Part shown: positions 1-9,025 of the stretch, piece after piece
Numbering within the stretch: position 1 is the stretch's first letter
Layout of the letters: the number at the start of each line of letters is the position of its first letter
Assembly (NCBI GenBank): GCA_022792175.1
Contig: JAAWAN010000013.1
Location: forward strand, 1 to 64,000
Direction of reading: 5' to 3'
Source of the DNA: Provencibacterium sp.
Lineage (GTDB): Bacteria > Bacillota > Clostridia > Oscillospirales > Ruminococcaceae
Length of the DNA stretch: 64,000 bases
Notes under the pieces: model-generated
Seen by the model: only the letters and a program-made list of their open reading frames with translations
The model's database searches: none
Told to the model about the DNA's origin: nothing
Made by a program: the position numbers and the translations under genes

Positions 1-121
1 CCGCAATCCACTGGGGATACAGAATGATACGGCCTATGGGGAGCGTTATCAAATCGTTATCAAAAGAGAGATATAAAACCGCAAAATCGTTGTGCCGCAA
101 CGGGTTCGGAGTTTCAAAAAC
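1..121. other. 3' flank of guaA, no gene seen
   Basis: No coding region is visible. Two direct copies of CGTTATCAAA lie at 44-53 and 55-64 with an 11-bp period. A small inverted repeat (GAGTTT, 3-nt loop, AAACTC) at 109-123 overlaps the guaA stop codon. The 3' end of guaA is a known integration site for genomic islands, so this could be the edge of an inserted element. Nothing in the window proves it. Confidence 0.4.
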
Positions 122-1654
122 TCACTCCCACTCGATCGTTGCCGGGGGTTTGCTGGTCACATCATAGACAATCCGGTTGATGTGACCTACTTCATTCACA
201 ATGCGCACTGATGTGCGGTCGAGCACCTCGTAGGGAAGCCGCACCCAATCCGCTGTCATAAAGTCGGTGGTATTAACAGCACGCAGCGCAAGCGTATAAT
301 CATAAGTACGTCCATCCCCCATGACGCCGACTGAACGCATATCCGTCAAAACGGCAAAATACTGGCCGATGGAGCGCTCCCAGCCTGCCGTCGCAATCTC
401 ATCGCGGAAGATAAAATCAGCCTCGCGCAGAATGTTCAGCTTCTCCTCGGTAATCTCCCCGATTACCCGCACCGCTAACCCGGGACCCGGGAAAGGCTGC
501 CGCCAGACCAGATAGTCCGGCAGACCCAGTTCACTTCCCAACGCACGTACCTCATCCTTGAAAAGAAGCCGCAGTGGCTCGATAATCTCTTTAAATCCAA
601 CGGTATCCGGCAGCCCCCCCACATTGTGGTGGCTCTTAATGGTGGCTGCGTCTCCTGCGCCCGATTCAATGACATCCGGGTAGATAGTCCCCTGAGCAAG
701 ATAATCCACCTCTCCTATTTTTCGCGCCTCTGCTTCAAAAACTCGGATAAACTCCTCGCCGATGATCTTGCGCTTTCGCTCCGGGTCGCAGATCCCCTTC
801 AGCTTGCCTAAAAAGTGTGATGCTGCATTCACCCGCACAAAGCGTACCGGCATCTCCGAAAAGGCGCGCTCTACTTCGTCTCCCTCATCCTTGCGCATCA
901 TGCCAGTATCCACAAAGATGCAGGTCAGCTGCTCGCCGACTGCCTTCGAAAGCAGAGCCGCACACACCGAAGAATCCACGCCGCCGGAAAGCGCAAGCAG
1001 GATTTTCCCCTTCCCTACCTTCTCCCTCACCTCGGCGACTGCGCGCAGCGCATAGCTGTCCATTCTCCAGTCGCCGCGCGCACCGCAGACCTCAAACAAA
1101 AAGTTGCGCAGCATCTGCATTCCATTTTCGGTGTGGTTTACTTCCGGGTGATACTGCATGCCATAAAGCCGGCGCCCCGGGTTCTCCATCGCCGCAACCG
1201 GACAATTCGCCGTGTGTGCGGTGCTCCGAAATCCCTCGGGCAGCCGGCTGATAAAATCGTTGTGGCTCATCCAGACGGTGCTCTCCTCCGGCAGCGCATG
1301 AAACAGCGCGCTCGAACGGTCAAACAGAGCAGAAGTTTTCCCAAACTCCTTCACCGGCGCTGCCCCTACCTCGCCGCCGCAGAGCTTTGCCATCAGCTGG
1401 CAGCCATAGCATAAACCCAATACCGGAATCCCCAGCTCGAAAAGCGCCGGGTCTACCGAAGGAGCCCCCGCTGCCGCAACGCTGTTGGGCCCGCCGGTAA
1501 AGATAATGCCGATAGGATTTTTCTTTCGAATCTCCGACAGCGGCAGGGTATAGGGCGCTACCTCGCAATAAACGCTGCATTCGCGCACCCGCCGGGCAAT
1601 CAGCTGATTATATTGCCCGCCAAAATCCAGAATCAGCACCAGCTGGTTTTTCAT
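122..1654 (-). CDS. guaA: GMP synthase (glutamine-hydrolysing)
   Basis: Converts XMP to GMP with ATP and glutamine, the last step of cytosolic guanine nucleotide synthesis. The N-terminal class I glutamine amidotransferase domain has the nucleophile motif GLCYGCQL at about residue 82 and the HPEV catalytic histidine/glutamate near residue 170. The ATP pyrophosphatase domain carries LSGGVDSSV near residue 225, and the C-terminal dimerisation domain ends in the typical KPPATIEWE. Length (about 510 residues) is normal for the family. Three in-frame ATGs cluster at the 5' end. I chose the third (1654) because AGAGGG sits about 9 nt upstream of it and abuts the first one. Monocistronic by context; glyA is divergent. 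Confidence 0.97.
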   Translation of the reverse strand: MKNQLVLILDFGGQYNQLIARRVRECSVYCEVAPYTLPLSEIRKKNPIGIIFTGGPNSVAAAGAPSVDPALFELGIPVLGLCYGCQLMAKLCGGEVGAAPVKEFGKTSALFDRSSALFHALPEESTVWMSHNDFISRLPEGFRSTAHTANCPVAAMENPGRRLYGMQYHPEVNHTENGMQMLRNFLFEVCGARGDWRMDSYALRAVAEVREKVGKGKILLALSGGVDSSVCAALLSKAVGEQLTCIFVDTGMMRKDEGDEVERAFSEMPVRFVRVNAASHFLGKLKGICDPERKRKIIGEEFIRVFEAEARKIGEVDYLAQGTIYPDVIESGAGDAATIKSHHNVGGLPDTVGFKEIIEPLRLLFKDEVRALGSELGLPDYLVWRQPFPGPGLAVRVIGEITEEKLNILREADFIFRDEIATAGWERSIGQYFAVLTDMRSVGVMGDGRTYDYTLALRAVNTTDFMTADWVRLPYEVLDRTSVRIVNEVGHINRIVYDVTSKPPATIEWE

Positions 1655-1731
1655 TTGCATCATCCCTCTTTAAAGCGGCAGGCCGCCCCGTCCGCAGAAC
1701 AGCGCCCCTTCCCGCCATTTTCTTTTTCCCT

Positions 1732-1760
1732 ATTTTGCCAGACTTCCACCCAAAAAACAA
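1732..1760 (-). promoter_or_regulatory. Possible guaA promoter
   Basis: On the reverse strand TTGTTT (1755-1760) is followed after 17 bp by CAAAAT (1732-1737). The match is moderate. I saw no purine riboswitch between this site and guaA. Confidence 0.35.
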
Positions 1761-1844
1761 GAGGTATACAAAAGAATCTCTTCAATATAGGCACCTTCAC
1801 TATTTCTGCAGACCCATCCGGCCTAAAAAAAGTGAGGCGGGCTA

Positions 1845-1873
1845 TTGGTGTTTGGCCGCCTTTTGTGTATAAT
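1845..1873 (+). promoter_or_regulatory. glyA promoter
   Basis: TTGGTG (1845-1850), 17-bp spacer, perfect TATAAT (1868-1873). It lies 48 bp before the preferred glyA start. Confidence 0.75.
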
Positions 1874-1920
1874 GGTAGGTATGTGAAAGGGCCAGCAAAG
1901 ATAGAAAGGTGGAAAAGTAT

Positions 1921-3174
1921 ATGTACAGCGATATCCTGGATACTATCGGCTTTGTGCGCAGCAGGGACCCGGAACTCGGCGAGGCCATGGGCCTTGAGCT
2001 GCAGCGGCAGCGCCGCAATATCGAGCTGATTGCTTCGGAAAATATCGTCTCCCCCGCCGTAATGGCGGCGATGGGCTCGGTGCTGACGAATAAATATGCC
2101 GAGGGCTATCCCGGCAAACGGTATTATGGCGGCTGCGTAGATGTTGATATGGTGGAAAACATCGCCCGCGACCGTGCAAAAAAGCTGTTCGGCGCCGAGC
2201 ATGCCAACGTGCAGCCGCATTCGGGCGCGCAGGCGAATCTGGCAGTCTATTTCGCGCTGCTGCAGCCGGGCGATACGGTGCTCGGCATGAGTTTGGCCGA
2301 GGGCGGCCATCTGACCCATGGCTCTCCGGTCAACCTTTCCGGAAAATACTACAATTTCGTTTCCTATGGCGTAGATGAAAAGACCCACCAGATTGATTAT
2401 GAGCAGGTCCGCCGTCAGGCGCTCGAATGCAGACCGAAGCTGATTGTAGCCGGCGCAAGCGCCTATCCGCGCACCATTGACTTTGAGAAGTTCGCCGCCA
2501 TCGCCAAAGAGGTCGGCGCCTACTTTATGGTGGATATGGCCCATATCGCCGGCCTGATTGCGGCGGGGCTTCATCCCAACCCGGTGCCCTATGCGGATAT
2601 CGTAACCTCCACCACCCATAAAACGCTGCGCGGCCCGCGCGGCGGGCTCATCCTCTGCCGCGAATCGCTGGCCAAGCAGATTGATAAGGCCATCTTCCCC
2701 GGCACGCAGGGCGGCCCGCTCATGCATATCATCGCTGCAAAGGCCGTCTGCTTCGGCGAGGCGCTCTCGGAAGACTTCAAGGCCTATCAGAAACAGATTG
2801 TTGCAAATGCCAAGGCGCTGGAAAACGGACTGCGCGCGCGCGGCTTTGATATGGTCTCCGGCGGAACGGATAACCATCTCATCCTTTTGGATCTGCGCGG
2901 GATGGATATCACCGGCAAAGAGCTGGAACGCCGGCTGGATGAAGTCTATATCACCGCCAACAAAAATGCTATCCCCAACGACCCGCAGTCCCCGTTCGTG
3001 ACCAGCGGCATCCGCCTGGGCACCCCGGCCATCACCACCCGGGGGATGGTGGAGAAGGATATGGAGGTCATCGCCGAATGCATCCACCTGGCGGCAACCG
3101 ATTTTGAAAACAGCGCCGAGTGTATCCGCGAAAAGGTCTGTGCGCTCTGTGAGCAGTATCCGCTCTACGAATAG
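1921..3174 (+). CDS. glyA: Serine hydroxymethyltransferase
   Basis: PLP enzyme interconverting serine plus tetrahydrofolate with glycine plus methylene-tetrahydrofolate, the main source of one-carbon units. Visible family motifs: [19 protein letters not shown] near the N-terminus, the substrate-binding [14 protein letters not shown], and the PLP lysine in [13 protein letters not shown] near residue 225. The C-terminal [12 protein letters not shown] segment is also typical. Length of about 417 residues is normal. A GTG at 1909 opens the frame, but it lies inside the AAAGGTGG ribosome site. The ATG at 1921, 8 nt after that site, is the better start. It is preceded by its own promoter and is probably transcribed alone. 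Confidence 0.96.
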   Translation: MYSDILDTIGFVRSRDPELGEAMGLELQRQRRNIELIASENIVSPAVMAAMGSVLTNKYAEGYPGKRYYGGCVDVDMVENIARDRAKKLFGAEHANVQPHSGAQANLAVYFALLQPGDTVLGMSLAEGGHLTHGSPVNLSGKYYNFVSYGVDEKTHQIDYEQVRRQALECRPKLIVAGASAYPRTIDFEKFAAIAKEVGAYFMVDMAHIAGLIAAGLHPNPVPYADIVTSTTHKTLRGPRGGLILCRESLAKQIDKAIFPGTQGGPLMHIIAAKAVCFGEALSEDFKAYQKQIVANAKALENGLRARGFDMVSGGTDNHLILLDLRGMDITGKELERRLDEVYITANKNAIPNDPQSPFVTSGIRLGTPAITTRGMVEKDMEVIAECIHLAATDFENSAECIREKVCALCEQYPLYE

Positions 3175-3314
3175 AAGGGATACAGAACCGGACGGGCTCT
3201 CCCCCGCCCGGCTATACAAAAAACCGGAAAAATCTTCATCGTTCAAATGCCCCTGCTCTTCGAAAGAGGGAGCAATGCAGCAGCCCATGCAGGGGTAAAC
3301 GCAGCTTTTGGAGG

Positions 3315-3368
3315 GAACGTTGCAAAATGCGGGGAACGGCAGGTTCTTTCTGCATCTTTGCGACGTTC
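3315..3368 (+). repeat. Hairpin upstream of lipoprotein gene
   Basis: Imperfect inverted repeat: GAACGTTGCAAAATGC (3315-3330) against GCATCTTTGCGACGTTC (3352-3368), enclosing a smaller GAAC/GTTC hairpin. The TTGCAAAATGC core also occurs in the terminator-like hairpin at 49301-49344. It sits just before the ribosome site of the next gene, so it may be a leader structure rather than a terminator. Confidence 0.55.
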
Positions 3369-3397
3369 TCTTTTCTGAAGGAGGGAACACAGAAAAG

Positions 3398-4585
3398 ATG
3401 AAAAATCACCGACGAGCCCTTTATCTGCTTCTGGCCGCTTTCATGGCGGCCCTCTGCGCCTGCCGGCCGGCGCCGGAAAGGCCGGCCGAACCGGATAACA
3501 ACCTGGCTCTCGCTTCTTCGCTTCCTTCCTCTGAAGCGGCGGGCTCCGAAAAAAATGCAGCCTCCTCCGGAGAAAAAAGCGCATCTTCGCAAAGCAGCTC
3601 CGACAGTCCGGAAAGCCGGCCGGATCTCCCCGCCGCTTCGCAGCAGAACACGGCCTCTGAGCCCCCCTCTTCCTCCGGGGAGGCGCAAAAAATACCGGCA
3701 TCCGAAAAAGGCAGCCTTCTGCAGGGAAAAAACGTTTCGCTGCTGCAGGGGCAGTGGGTGGATAACGAACGTTTTGCGCTGGTTACCTATTATGAAGATA
3801 CCGATGAAACGCTCCTGCTGCTCTACAGCCGGAAAACCTCTTCTCTCAAAACGCTGGCGCGCTTTGAGGGAAGGCCCCAAACAGTGCAGGCCCCCTTTTA
3901 TGAAGAGCAGCCGGAATTTTATCTGGATAACTACTCTCTGAGTATCGACCCGGAGGAGGAGCAGGCGCAGGTGGGCGTGCGCTTCGAGGAGAGCGAGCTT
4001 CTGCCGCAGGCGGATGCGGAATACAGCTATGGAAATGTCTGCTTCTCCTCCAGCGGGAAATATTTCTTTTATGAGCGCTTTCCCAATGAATACAGGGAAA
4101 GCAGCCTGCCGGCCAGCGACCGGATTTTCATCTTCAACGCCTCCTCTTTTGAGCAGACTCCTGCCGGGGAGATTGCCTTCCCCTTTGACGTGCGCACATC
4201 GCCCAAGCAGGTGATGTGGCTATGCGGCATCGATCAGCTGCTCGTGCAGGCAGACCTGCCGCGGAAGGATGAGTATGACGCCTACTCCCGCACCTATTAT
4301 GTCTACACGGCCGGCGGCCGGGAGGTTACCCGTTTTTCCTCCGAGATGGATTTGAACCTGCGCGATAGCCGCCGGCAGCTCCTGCTGCTCGAGCGGGCGG
4401 GCGAGCCATATGAACTCTTCTGCCTTGACTACTCCTCCGGGAAAATGCAGCGCATCGTCAGCCTGGAGGGGGAGAACCGTTCCGGGAACGTGGTGCGCTT
4501 TTCGCCGGATGCAAAGGAGATTGCTGTTTTGCGTCCGGCCACCGATCTGACACCGCAGTTTTACCCGGTCCCGGAGATGAAGTGA
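3398..4585 (+). CDS. Putative lipoprotein with C-terminal beta-propeller-like domain
   Basis: Function unknown. The ATG at 3398 gives a classic export signal: basic KNHRR, a hydrophobic stretch (LYLLLAAFMAALCAC) and a lipobox-like LCAC, so the mature protein should be membrane-anchored outside the cell. Residues of about 25-115 are a low-complexity linker rich in Ser, Glu, Pro and Ala. The rest is a folded region of aromatic beta-strand repeats; the segment RFSPDAKEIAVLRP near the C-terminus resembles PD40/TolB-type propeller blades. The reading frame is open 30 codons upstream, but the signal peptide and a GAAGGAGGG ribosome site (a rather long spacing of about 13 nt) support 3398. It is followed 57 bp later by rarA and may be co-transcribed. 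Confidence 0.75.
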   Translation: MKNHRRALYLLLAAFMAALCACRPAPERPAEPDNNLALASSLPSSEAAGSEKNAASSGEKSASSQSSSDSPESRPDLPAASQQNTASEPPSSSGEAQKIPASEKGSLLQGKNVSLLQGQWVDNERFALVTYYEDTDETLLLLYSRKTSSLKTLARFEGRPQTVQAPFYEEQPEFYLDNYSLSIDPEEEQAQVGVRFEESELLPQADAEYSYGNVCFSSSGKYFFYERFPNEYRESSLPASDRIFIFNASSFEQTPAGEIAFPFDVRTSPKQVMWLCGIDQLLVQADLPRKDEYDAYSRTYYVYTAGGREVTRFSSEMDLNLRDSRRQLLLLERAGEPYELFCLDYSSGKMQRIVSLEGENRSGNVVRFSPDAKEIAVLRPATDLTPQFYPVPEMK

Positions 4586-4642
4586 GCGGCTATCCCCTTA
4601 AAAATGGCAGCCAGGCTTTACAGAAAGGATGGATGATCCGAT

Positions 4643-5938
4643 ATGGCATCCCCATTGGCGGACCGCATGCGTCCGGCTTCTCTGGAGGAGGTGGTGGGGC
4701 AGCAGCATATCCTTGGCCCGGGCAAGGTGCTGCGCCGCCTGATGGAAAGCGGCACCATCCCCAACCTTATCTTTTATGGCCCCTCCGGCGTAGGGAAAAC
4801 GACCGTTGCGCGCATTCTCTCCGCCTCGGCCCACAAAAAGCTCTACCGCCTCAACGGCACCACCGCCTCCACCGCCGATATCAAGGCGATTGTGGACAGC
4901 CTGGGCAGCATTGAGGCGATGAACGGGGTTCTTCTCTATCTGGATGAAATCCAGTACCTCAATAAAAAACAGCAGCAGACGCTGCTGGAATTTATTGAGG
5001 ATGGCTCGATTACCCTCATCGCCTCCACCACCGAGAACCCCTATTTTTATATCTATAACGCTATTCTCAGCCGGTCGGCCGTTTTCGAATTCAAGCCCGT
5101 GCAACCGCAGGATATTCTGCCCGCCCTGCAGCGCGCCAAGCGGCTTTTGGAGGAGGAAACGGGAGAAACGCTCGTCATCTCCGAGAAGGCGCTCATGCGC
5201 ATCGCCTCCCGTTCGGGCGGGGATGTGCGCCGGGCGCTGGGAAGCCTGGAGATGCTGGCGCTCTCGGCCGACTTTGAGGCGGGAGAGCGGCGGGTTGTAG
5301 CCGATGAGCGGGTGGACGAGCTGACTGCCCACGGCTTTATGCGCTATGACCGCAGCGCAGATGAGCACTATGATATCCTCTCCGCCTTCCAGAAGTCCAT
5401 CCGCGGCTCGGATGAAAACGCCGCTCTGCACTATCTCTGCCGCCTGCTGGAGGCGGGCGACCTCATCTCCGCCTGCAGGCGGCTGCTGGTCTGCGCCTGT
5501 GAGGATATCGGCCTGGCCTATCCGCAGGCGCTGCCCATCGTCAAGGCGTGCGCGGATATCGCCATGCAGGTGGGGATGCCTGAGGCGCAGCTCGCGCTGG
5601 CCGATGCGGTTATCCTGCTGTGCACCGCGCCAAAATCCAACTCTGCTGCGCAGGCGGTGGAGGAGGCGGCAGCAGATATCAAAGCGGGAAAGGCGGGACC
5701 CATCCCCCGCCAGCTGCAGAATAAGCACTATGACGGCGCAGAGGTGGAGAAAAAGGGACAGTTTTATCTCTATCCGCACGACTACCCCGGCCATTGGGTG
5801 GCACAGCAGTACCTCCCCGATATGTTGCAGGGGCGGGTCTACTACCGGTTTGGGGAAAACAAGGTGGAGCAGGCGGCGCTCGCCTATCGGCAAAAGCAGC
5901 AGGCAGGCAGAGAGGAACACCGGAGTTCAGGCCAATAG
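4643..5938 (+). CDS. rarA: Replication-associated recombination protein A (AAA+ ATPase)
   Basis: RarA/MgsA/WRNIP1 family ATPase that acts at stalled replication forks with the clamp-loader machinery and SSB. Starts with the characteristic PLADRMRPASLEEVVGQQH. The Walker A motif is GPSGVGKTT near residue 50, Walker B is LYLDEIQYL near residue 97, sensor 1 is ASTTENPYF, and a lid region contains GGDVRRALGSLEML. The C-terminal tetramerisation domain has the family signature YPHDYPGHWVAQQYLP. Length of 431 residues is typical. The ribosome site AAAGGATGG is slightly far from the ATG. A separate strong promoter follows the gene. Confidence 0.95.
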   Translation: MASPLADRMRPASLEEVVGQQHILGPGKVLRRLMESGTIPNLIFYGPSGVGKTTVARILSASAHKKLYRLNGTTASTADIKAIVDSLGSIEAMNGVLLYLDEIQYLNKKQQQTLLEFIEDGSITLIASTTENPYFYIYNAILSRSAVFEFKPVQPQDILPALQRAKRLLEEETGETLVISEKALMRIASRSGGDVRRALGSLEMLALSADFEAGERRVVADERVDELTAHGFMRYDRSADEHYDILSAFQKSIRGSDENAALHYLCRLLEAGDLISACRRLLVCACEDIGLAYPQALPIVKACADIAMQVGMPEAQLALADAVILLCTAPKSNSAAQAVEEAAADIKAGKAGPIPRQLQNKHYDGAEVEKKGQFYLYPHDYPGHWVAQQYLPDMLQGRVYYRFGENKVEQAALAYRQKQQAGREEHRSSGQ

Positions 5939-5972
5939 TCCCACTTTCAAGCGGAAAGCCGCTTTTAAGGGC

Positions 5973-6001
5973 TTGACAAAGTCTTTCCCAGTGGGTATGA
6001 T
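5973..6001 (+). promoter_or_regulatory. Promoter of the T-box/leuA transcript
   Basis: TTGACA (5973-5978), exactly 17 bp, TATGAT (5996-6001). It is placed directly before the T-box leader. Confidence 0.85.
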
Positions 6002-6006
6002 AAAAG

Positions 6007-6304
6007 AAAAATATCGCGAACAATACATGGATGGGGAACAGTAGGACTGCTTTTCTGCAGACAGAGAGCTGCCGGCCGGTGCGAGGCAGCGCAGAGGGCC
6101 GCCTGAACTCGCCCCGGAGTAGCCGCCCGAAACAGATGAGGAGTAGGCGCGGACGGAGCCCAACCGTTAGCAATGGGAGGATATAAGGCCGCCAAAAGAG
6201 GAGGTCCGTATCCGCTGAGCGCGCGGCACGGCCGCGAACAGGAGTGGTACCGCGAAGGAGAAAGCCCTTCGTCTCTGAGATTTTGGAGACGAAGGGCTTT
6301 TTAG
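6007..6304 (+). ncRNA. T-box leader (leucine type), transcription attenuation
   Basis: A tRNA-sensing leader of leuA. The conserved T-box core AGGAGTGGTACCGCG lies at about 6240-6254. It is followed by a strong terminator stem (6262-6275 with 6287-6300) and a T-run. The upstream stem I region holds the sequence GAACTC followed by G, which places a likely specifier codon CTC (Leu) at 6108-6110, and downstream GGAGTAG as is common after the specifier. Uncharged tRNA-Leu should stabilise the antiterminator and switch leuA on. The class is certain from the core motif; the specifier is my inference from position and gene context. Confidence 0.92.
6262..6304 (+). terminator. T-box intrinsic terminator
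   Basis: A 14-bp perfect stem AAGCCCTTCGTCTC / GAGACGAAGGGCTT followed by TTTTT. It competes with the T-box antiterminator. Confidence 0.9.
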
Positions 6305-6373
6305 TCTTCTTTCCGCCTTTTCCCCTCCCCGGCCTGTAATCCGTAAATAAAAAACACAAAGGAGCAGGAAGCC

Positions 6374-8065
6374 ATGAAGAACACCGGCAAATATGCCCGC
6401 AGCTATTTTACCCCGCCCGAATGCCCGATGCGATGGGCGCAAAAAGAATATATCGACCGTGCGCCCGGCTGGTGCAGCGTCGATCTGCGGGACGGCAACC
6501 AGGCGCTGGTCATCCCCATGGGGCTGGAGGAAAAGCTGGATTTCTTCCAGTTTCTCGTTTCTATCGGCTTTAAGGAAATAGAGGTGGGCTTCCCGGCCGC
6601 CTCTGAAACGGAATACACCTTCTGCCGGGCGCTGATCGAGCAGAAGCTCATCCCGGAAGATGTGACCATTCAGGTGCTCACCCAGTCCCGCCCCCACATC
6701 ATCGAAAAGACCTTTGAAGCCATCCGCGGCGCTGAAAATGTCATCGTTCATCTGTATAACTCCACCTCAGCTGCACAGCGTGAGCAGGTTTTCAAAAAAT
6801 CCAAAGAGGAGATTATCGATATTGCTCTCTCCGGGGCAAGGCTGCTGCAGCAGTACCGGGAAAAGGCGGGCATTCCCTACCAGTTTGAATATTCCCCCGA
6901 GAGCTTCACCGGCACCGAGCCGGAATTTGCGCTCGAAATCTGCAATCGGGTGCTGGATGTCTGGAAGCCCTCCGGAAAGGAAAAGGTGATTATCAACCTC
7001 CCGGTCACCGTTGAGCTTTCACTTCCGCATATCTATGCCAACCAGGTGGAATATATCAGCGAGCACCTGCATATGCGCGAGCAGGTGATTCTCTCACTGC
7101 ACCCGCACAACGACCGCGGCTGCGCGGTTGCCGATACCGAGCTGGCCCTGCTCGCAGGAGGCGAGCGGGTGGAGGGCACCCTCTTCGGCAACGGCGAGCG
7201 CACCGGCAATGTGGATATCGTGACCCTCGCTTTAAACCTCTATTCCCATGGCATCGACCCGCAGCTGGATTTTTCCGATATGCCCGCCGTTGTGGAGCTG
7301 TATGAGCGCACGACCGGCATGCGGGTGGGCGATCGCCAGCCTTATGGCGGAAAACTGGTCTTTGCCGCCTTCTCCGGCTCCCATCAGGATGCCATTGCCA
7401 AGGGGATGCGCTGGCGCGGCGCCTCGGACAGCGCACGCTGGAATGTTCCCTATCTGCCCATCGATCCCCGGGATATCGGGCGGGAGTATGAGGCGGATGT
7501 CATCCGCATCAACTCCCAGTCCGGCAAGGGCGGCATCGGCTATCTGCTCGAGCAGCACTTCGGCTTCAACCTGCCGCCGAAGATGCGCGAGCAGCTCGGC
7601 TACACGGTGAAAAGCGTCTCCGACCATCAGCATAAGGAGCTCTCCCCCCAAGAGGTCTGCGATATCTTTTATCAGACCTATGTGGGGCTCAGTTCCCCCA
7701 TCGAGCTTATCGACTGTCACTATAAGCGCAGCAGCGCGCGGCTGCATGCGGAGGTCTCTGTGCGCATAAACGGAGAAGAGCGCCTTCTCCCCGGCGAGGG
7801 CAACGGCCGCCTCGACTCGGTCAGCAACGCCTTCAAACAGAACCTGGGCATTTCATACAGCAACCTGCGGTATACCGAGCATGCGCTCGAAACCGGTTCA
7901 ACCGCCCGGGCCGCCGCCTATGTCGGCATCCAGTCGGTGAGCGGCGAAACCTGTTGGGGCGCGGGTGTGCATGAAGATATCATCATGGCCTCGATTATCG
8001 CCCTCACCAGCGCCATCAACCGCCTCCTATCCGCCGGGGACAGAGAGAACGCGCCCCTTCACTGA
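6374..8065 (+). CDS. leuA: 2-isopropylmalate synthase
   Basis: First committed enzyme of leucine synthesis: condenses acetyl-CoA and 2-ketoisovalerate to 2-isopropylmalate. It is the long LeuA form (563 residues) that starts with a MRWAQKEYI-like extension, with RDGNQAL (divalent metal and substrate binding) near residue 40. The TIM barrel holds the metal ligands LHPHNDRGCAVADTELAL near residue 240, with GTLFGNGERTGNVD after it. The C-terminal allosteric domain from about residue 430 senses leucine. The gene stands alone behind its own T-box leader, with no leuBCD or ilv genes nearby. Confidence 0.96.
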   Translation: MKNTGKYARSYFTPPECPMRWAQKEYIDRAPGWCSVDLRDGNQALVIPMGLEEKLDFFQFLVSIGFKEIEVGFPAASETEYTFCRALIEQKLIPEDVTIQVLTQSRPHIIEKTFEAIRGAENVIVHLYNSTSAAQREQVFKKSKEEIIDIALSGARLLQQYREKAGIPYQFEYSPESFTGTEPEFALEICNRVLDVWKPSGKEKVIINLPVTVELSLPHIYANQVEYISEHLHMREQVILSLHPHNDRGCAVADTELALLAGGERVEGTLFGNGERTGNVDIVTLALNLYSHGIDPQLDFSDMPAVVELYERTTGMRVGDRQPYGGKLVFAAFSGSHQDAIAKGMRWRGASDSARWNVPYLPIDPRDIGREYEADVIRINSQSGKGGIGYLLEQHFGFNLPPKMREQLGYTVKSVSDHQHKELSPQEVCDIFYQTYVGLSSPIELIDCHYKRSSARLHAEVSVRINGEERLLPGEGNGRLDSVSNAFKQNLGISYSNLRYTEHALETGSTARAAAYVGIQSVSGETCWGAGVHEDIIMASIIALTSAINRLLSAGDRENAPLH

Positions 8066-8142
8066 AAAAGCCTCTGCAAGCGGCCGTCCCCTTTTAAAGC
8101 CGCCCGCTTTTGCCGCAAAACCTGCTTTTCAGCGGCAGAAGT

Positions 8143-8171
8143 TTGCATAAATTTCCCTTTTGTGCTATAAT
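8143..8171 (+). promoter_or_regulatory. Promoter of the SGNH-hydrolase-like gene
   Basis: TTGCAT (8143-8148), 17 bp, perfect TATAAT (8166-8171). It rules out any translation start before about 8178 for transcripts from this promoter. Confidence 0.75.
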
Positions 8172-8235
8172 GGCCGCAAAGCGACGCATATTCTCTCCTG
8201 CTTTTAAGCTTTATGACGAAAAGAGTTGCTTTCAG

Positions 8236-9021
8236 TTGCCGGAAAAAAGACGGAAACACTACCGACTGCGTCCCCGGTTTTTTGTCATCACGGGGACAGC
8301 ACTCCTTCTGCTGATAACAGGCATTCTCCTGCTGGTGCGCTCCTGCGGGCAGGAGAATACCGCCCCTGTACCGGAAGAACCTCCCCAGGAAAACTCGGAA
8401 AGCTCTTCAGAGGAGGAGGGCGACTCTCGCTACCTGGTGGAAACGCTCTTTACCGGCGATTCGCGCACGCGGGGGATGGCAACCTATGGCTTTGTGCCCC
8501 AGCGGCAGGTGCTGGCTATTGATGGGCTCAACCACCTGGATGCGCGCCAAAAGCCGCTGTTTTCTTCGCGCGAGGGCAGCGAATGCACGTTGGCCGAAGC
8601 AGTCGGCGAGCGTGCACCCAAAAGGGTGATGATCTCCTTCGGCATCAACGGGATGAACTTTATCGAGGAGGAGGAATATTTCAGCGAATATGAAGGACTG
8701 GTGGATGATATCATCCGCCAGTCCCCTGAAAGCTGCTATATCCTGCAGGCCATCTATCCTGTCTCCGCCGAATTCAGCGAAGAGAACCCTGCCATGTCTA
8801 ATGAGACGATTGACCGCTATAACGAGCGGCTGAAAAAGCTGGCAGACGAAAAGAGCCTCTTTTTCCTGAACACCGCCGAGGCCCTCAAGGATGAAAAAGG
8901 TGCCCTGCCGGAGGAATACGATGCGGGGGATGGCCTGCATCTGAGCCGGGAGGCCTATAAGGTCATTATCCGCTATGTGCGGGAGCATCCCGCGCCCGCA
9001 GAAGAAGAGAAGTCCCAATAG
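8236..9021 (+). CDS. Membrane-anchored SGNH/GDSL-hydrolase-like protein
   Basis: Probable extracytoplasmic esterase or acyl-hydrolase anchored by one N-terminal helix (FFVITGTALLLLITGILLLV), followed by a Pro/Glu/Ser linker. The SGNH blocks are recognisable: FTGDSRT for the Ser block, GINGMN for the GxxN block, and DGLHLS for the catalytic Asp-His block. The reading frame is open from 8110, but the TATAAT of its promoter overlaps the first ATGs. A start at TTG 8236, just before the basic and hydrophobic segment, is therefore preferred; its ribosome site is weak. An out-of-frame ATG at 8213 is ignored. Substrate unknown. Confidence 0.72.
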   Translation: MPEKRRKHYRLRPRFFVITGTALLLLITGILLLVRSCGQENTAPVPEEPPQENSESSSEEEGDSRYLVETLFTGDSRTRGMATYGFVPQRQVLAIDGLNHLDARQKPLFSSREGSECTLAEAVGERAPKRVMISFGINGMNFIEEEEYFSEYEGLVDDIIRQSPESCYILQAIYPVSAEFSEENPAMSNETIDRYNERLKKLADEKSLFFLNTAEALKDEKGALPEEYDAGDGLHLSREAYKVIIRYVREHPAPAEEEKSQ

Positions 9022-9025
9022 GAGG

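Noticed and set aside
1655..1908. Purine riboswitch upstream of guaA
   Set aside because: I looked for the conserved three-way-junction sequence and did not find it; only a moderate promoter is present.
1660..3390. A 576-codon open frame on the reverse strand
   Set aside because: Antisense shadow of glyA; no ribosome site or recognisable domain.
4598..5920. A 440-codon reverse open frame
   Set aside because: Antisense shadow of rarA.
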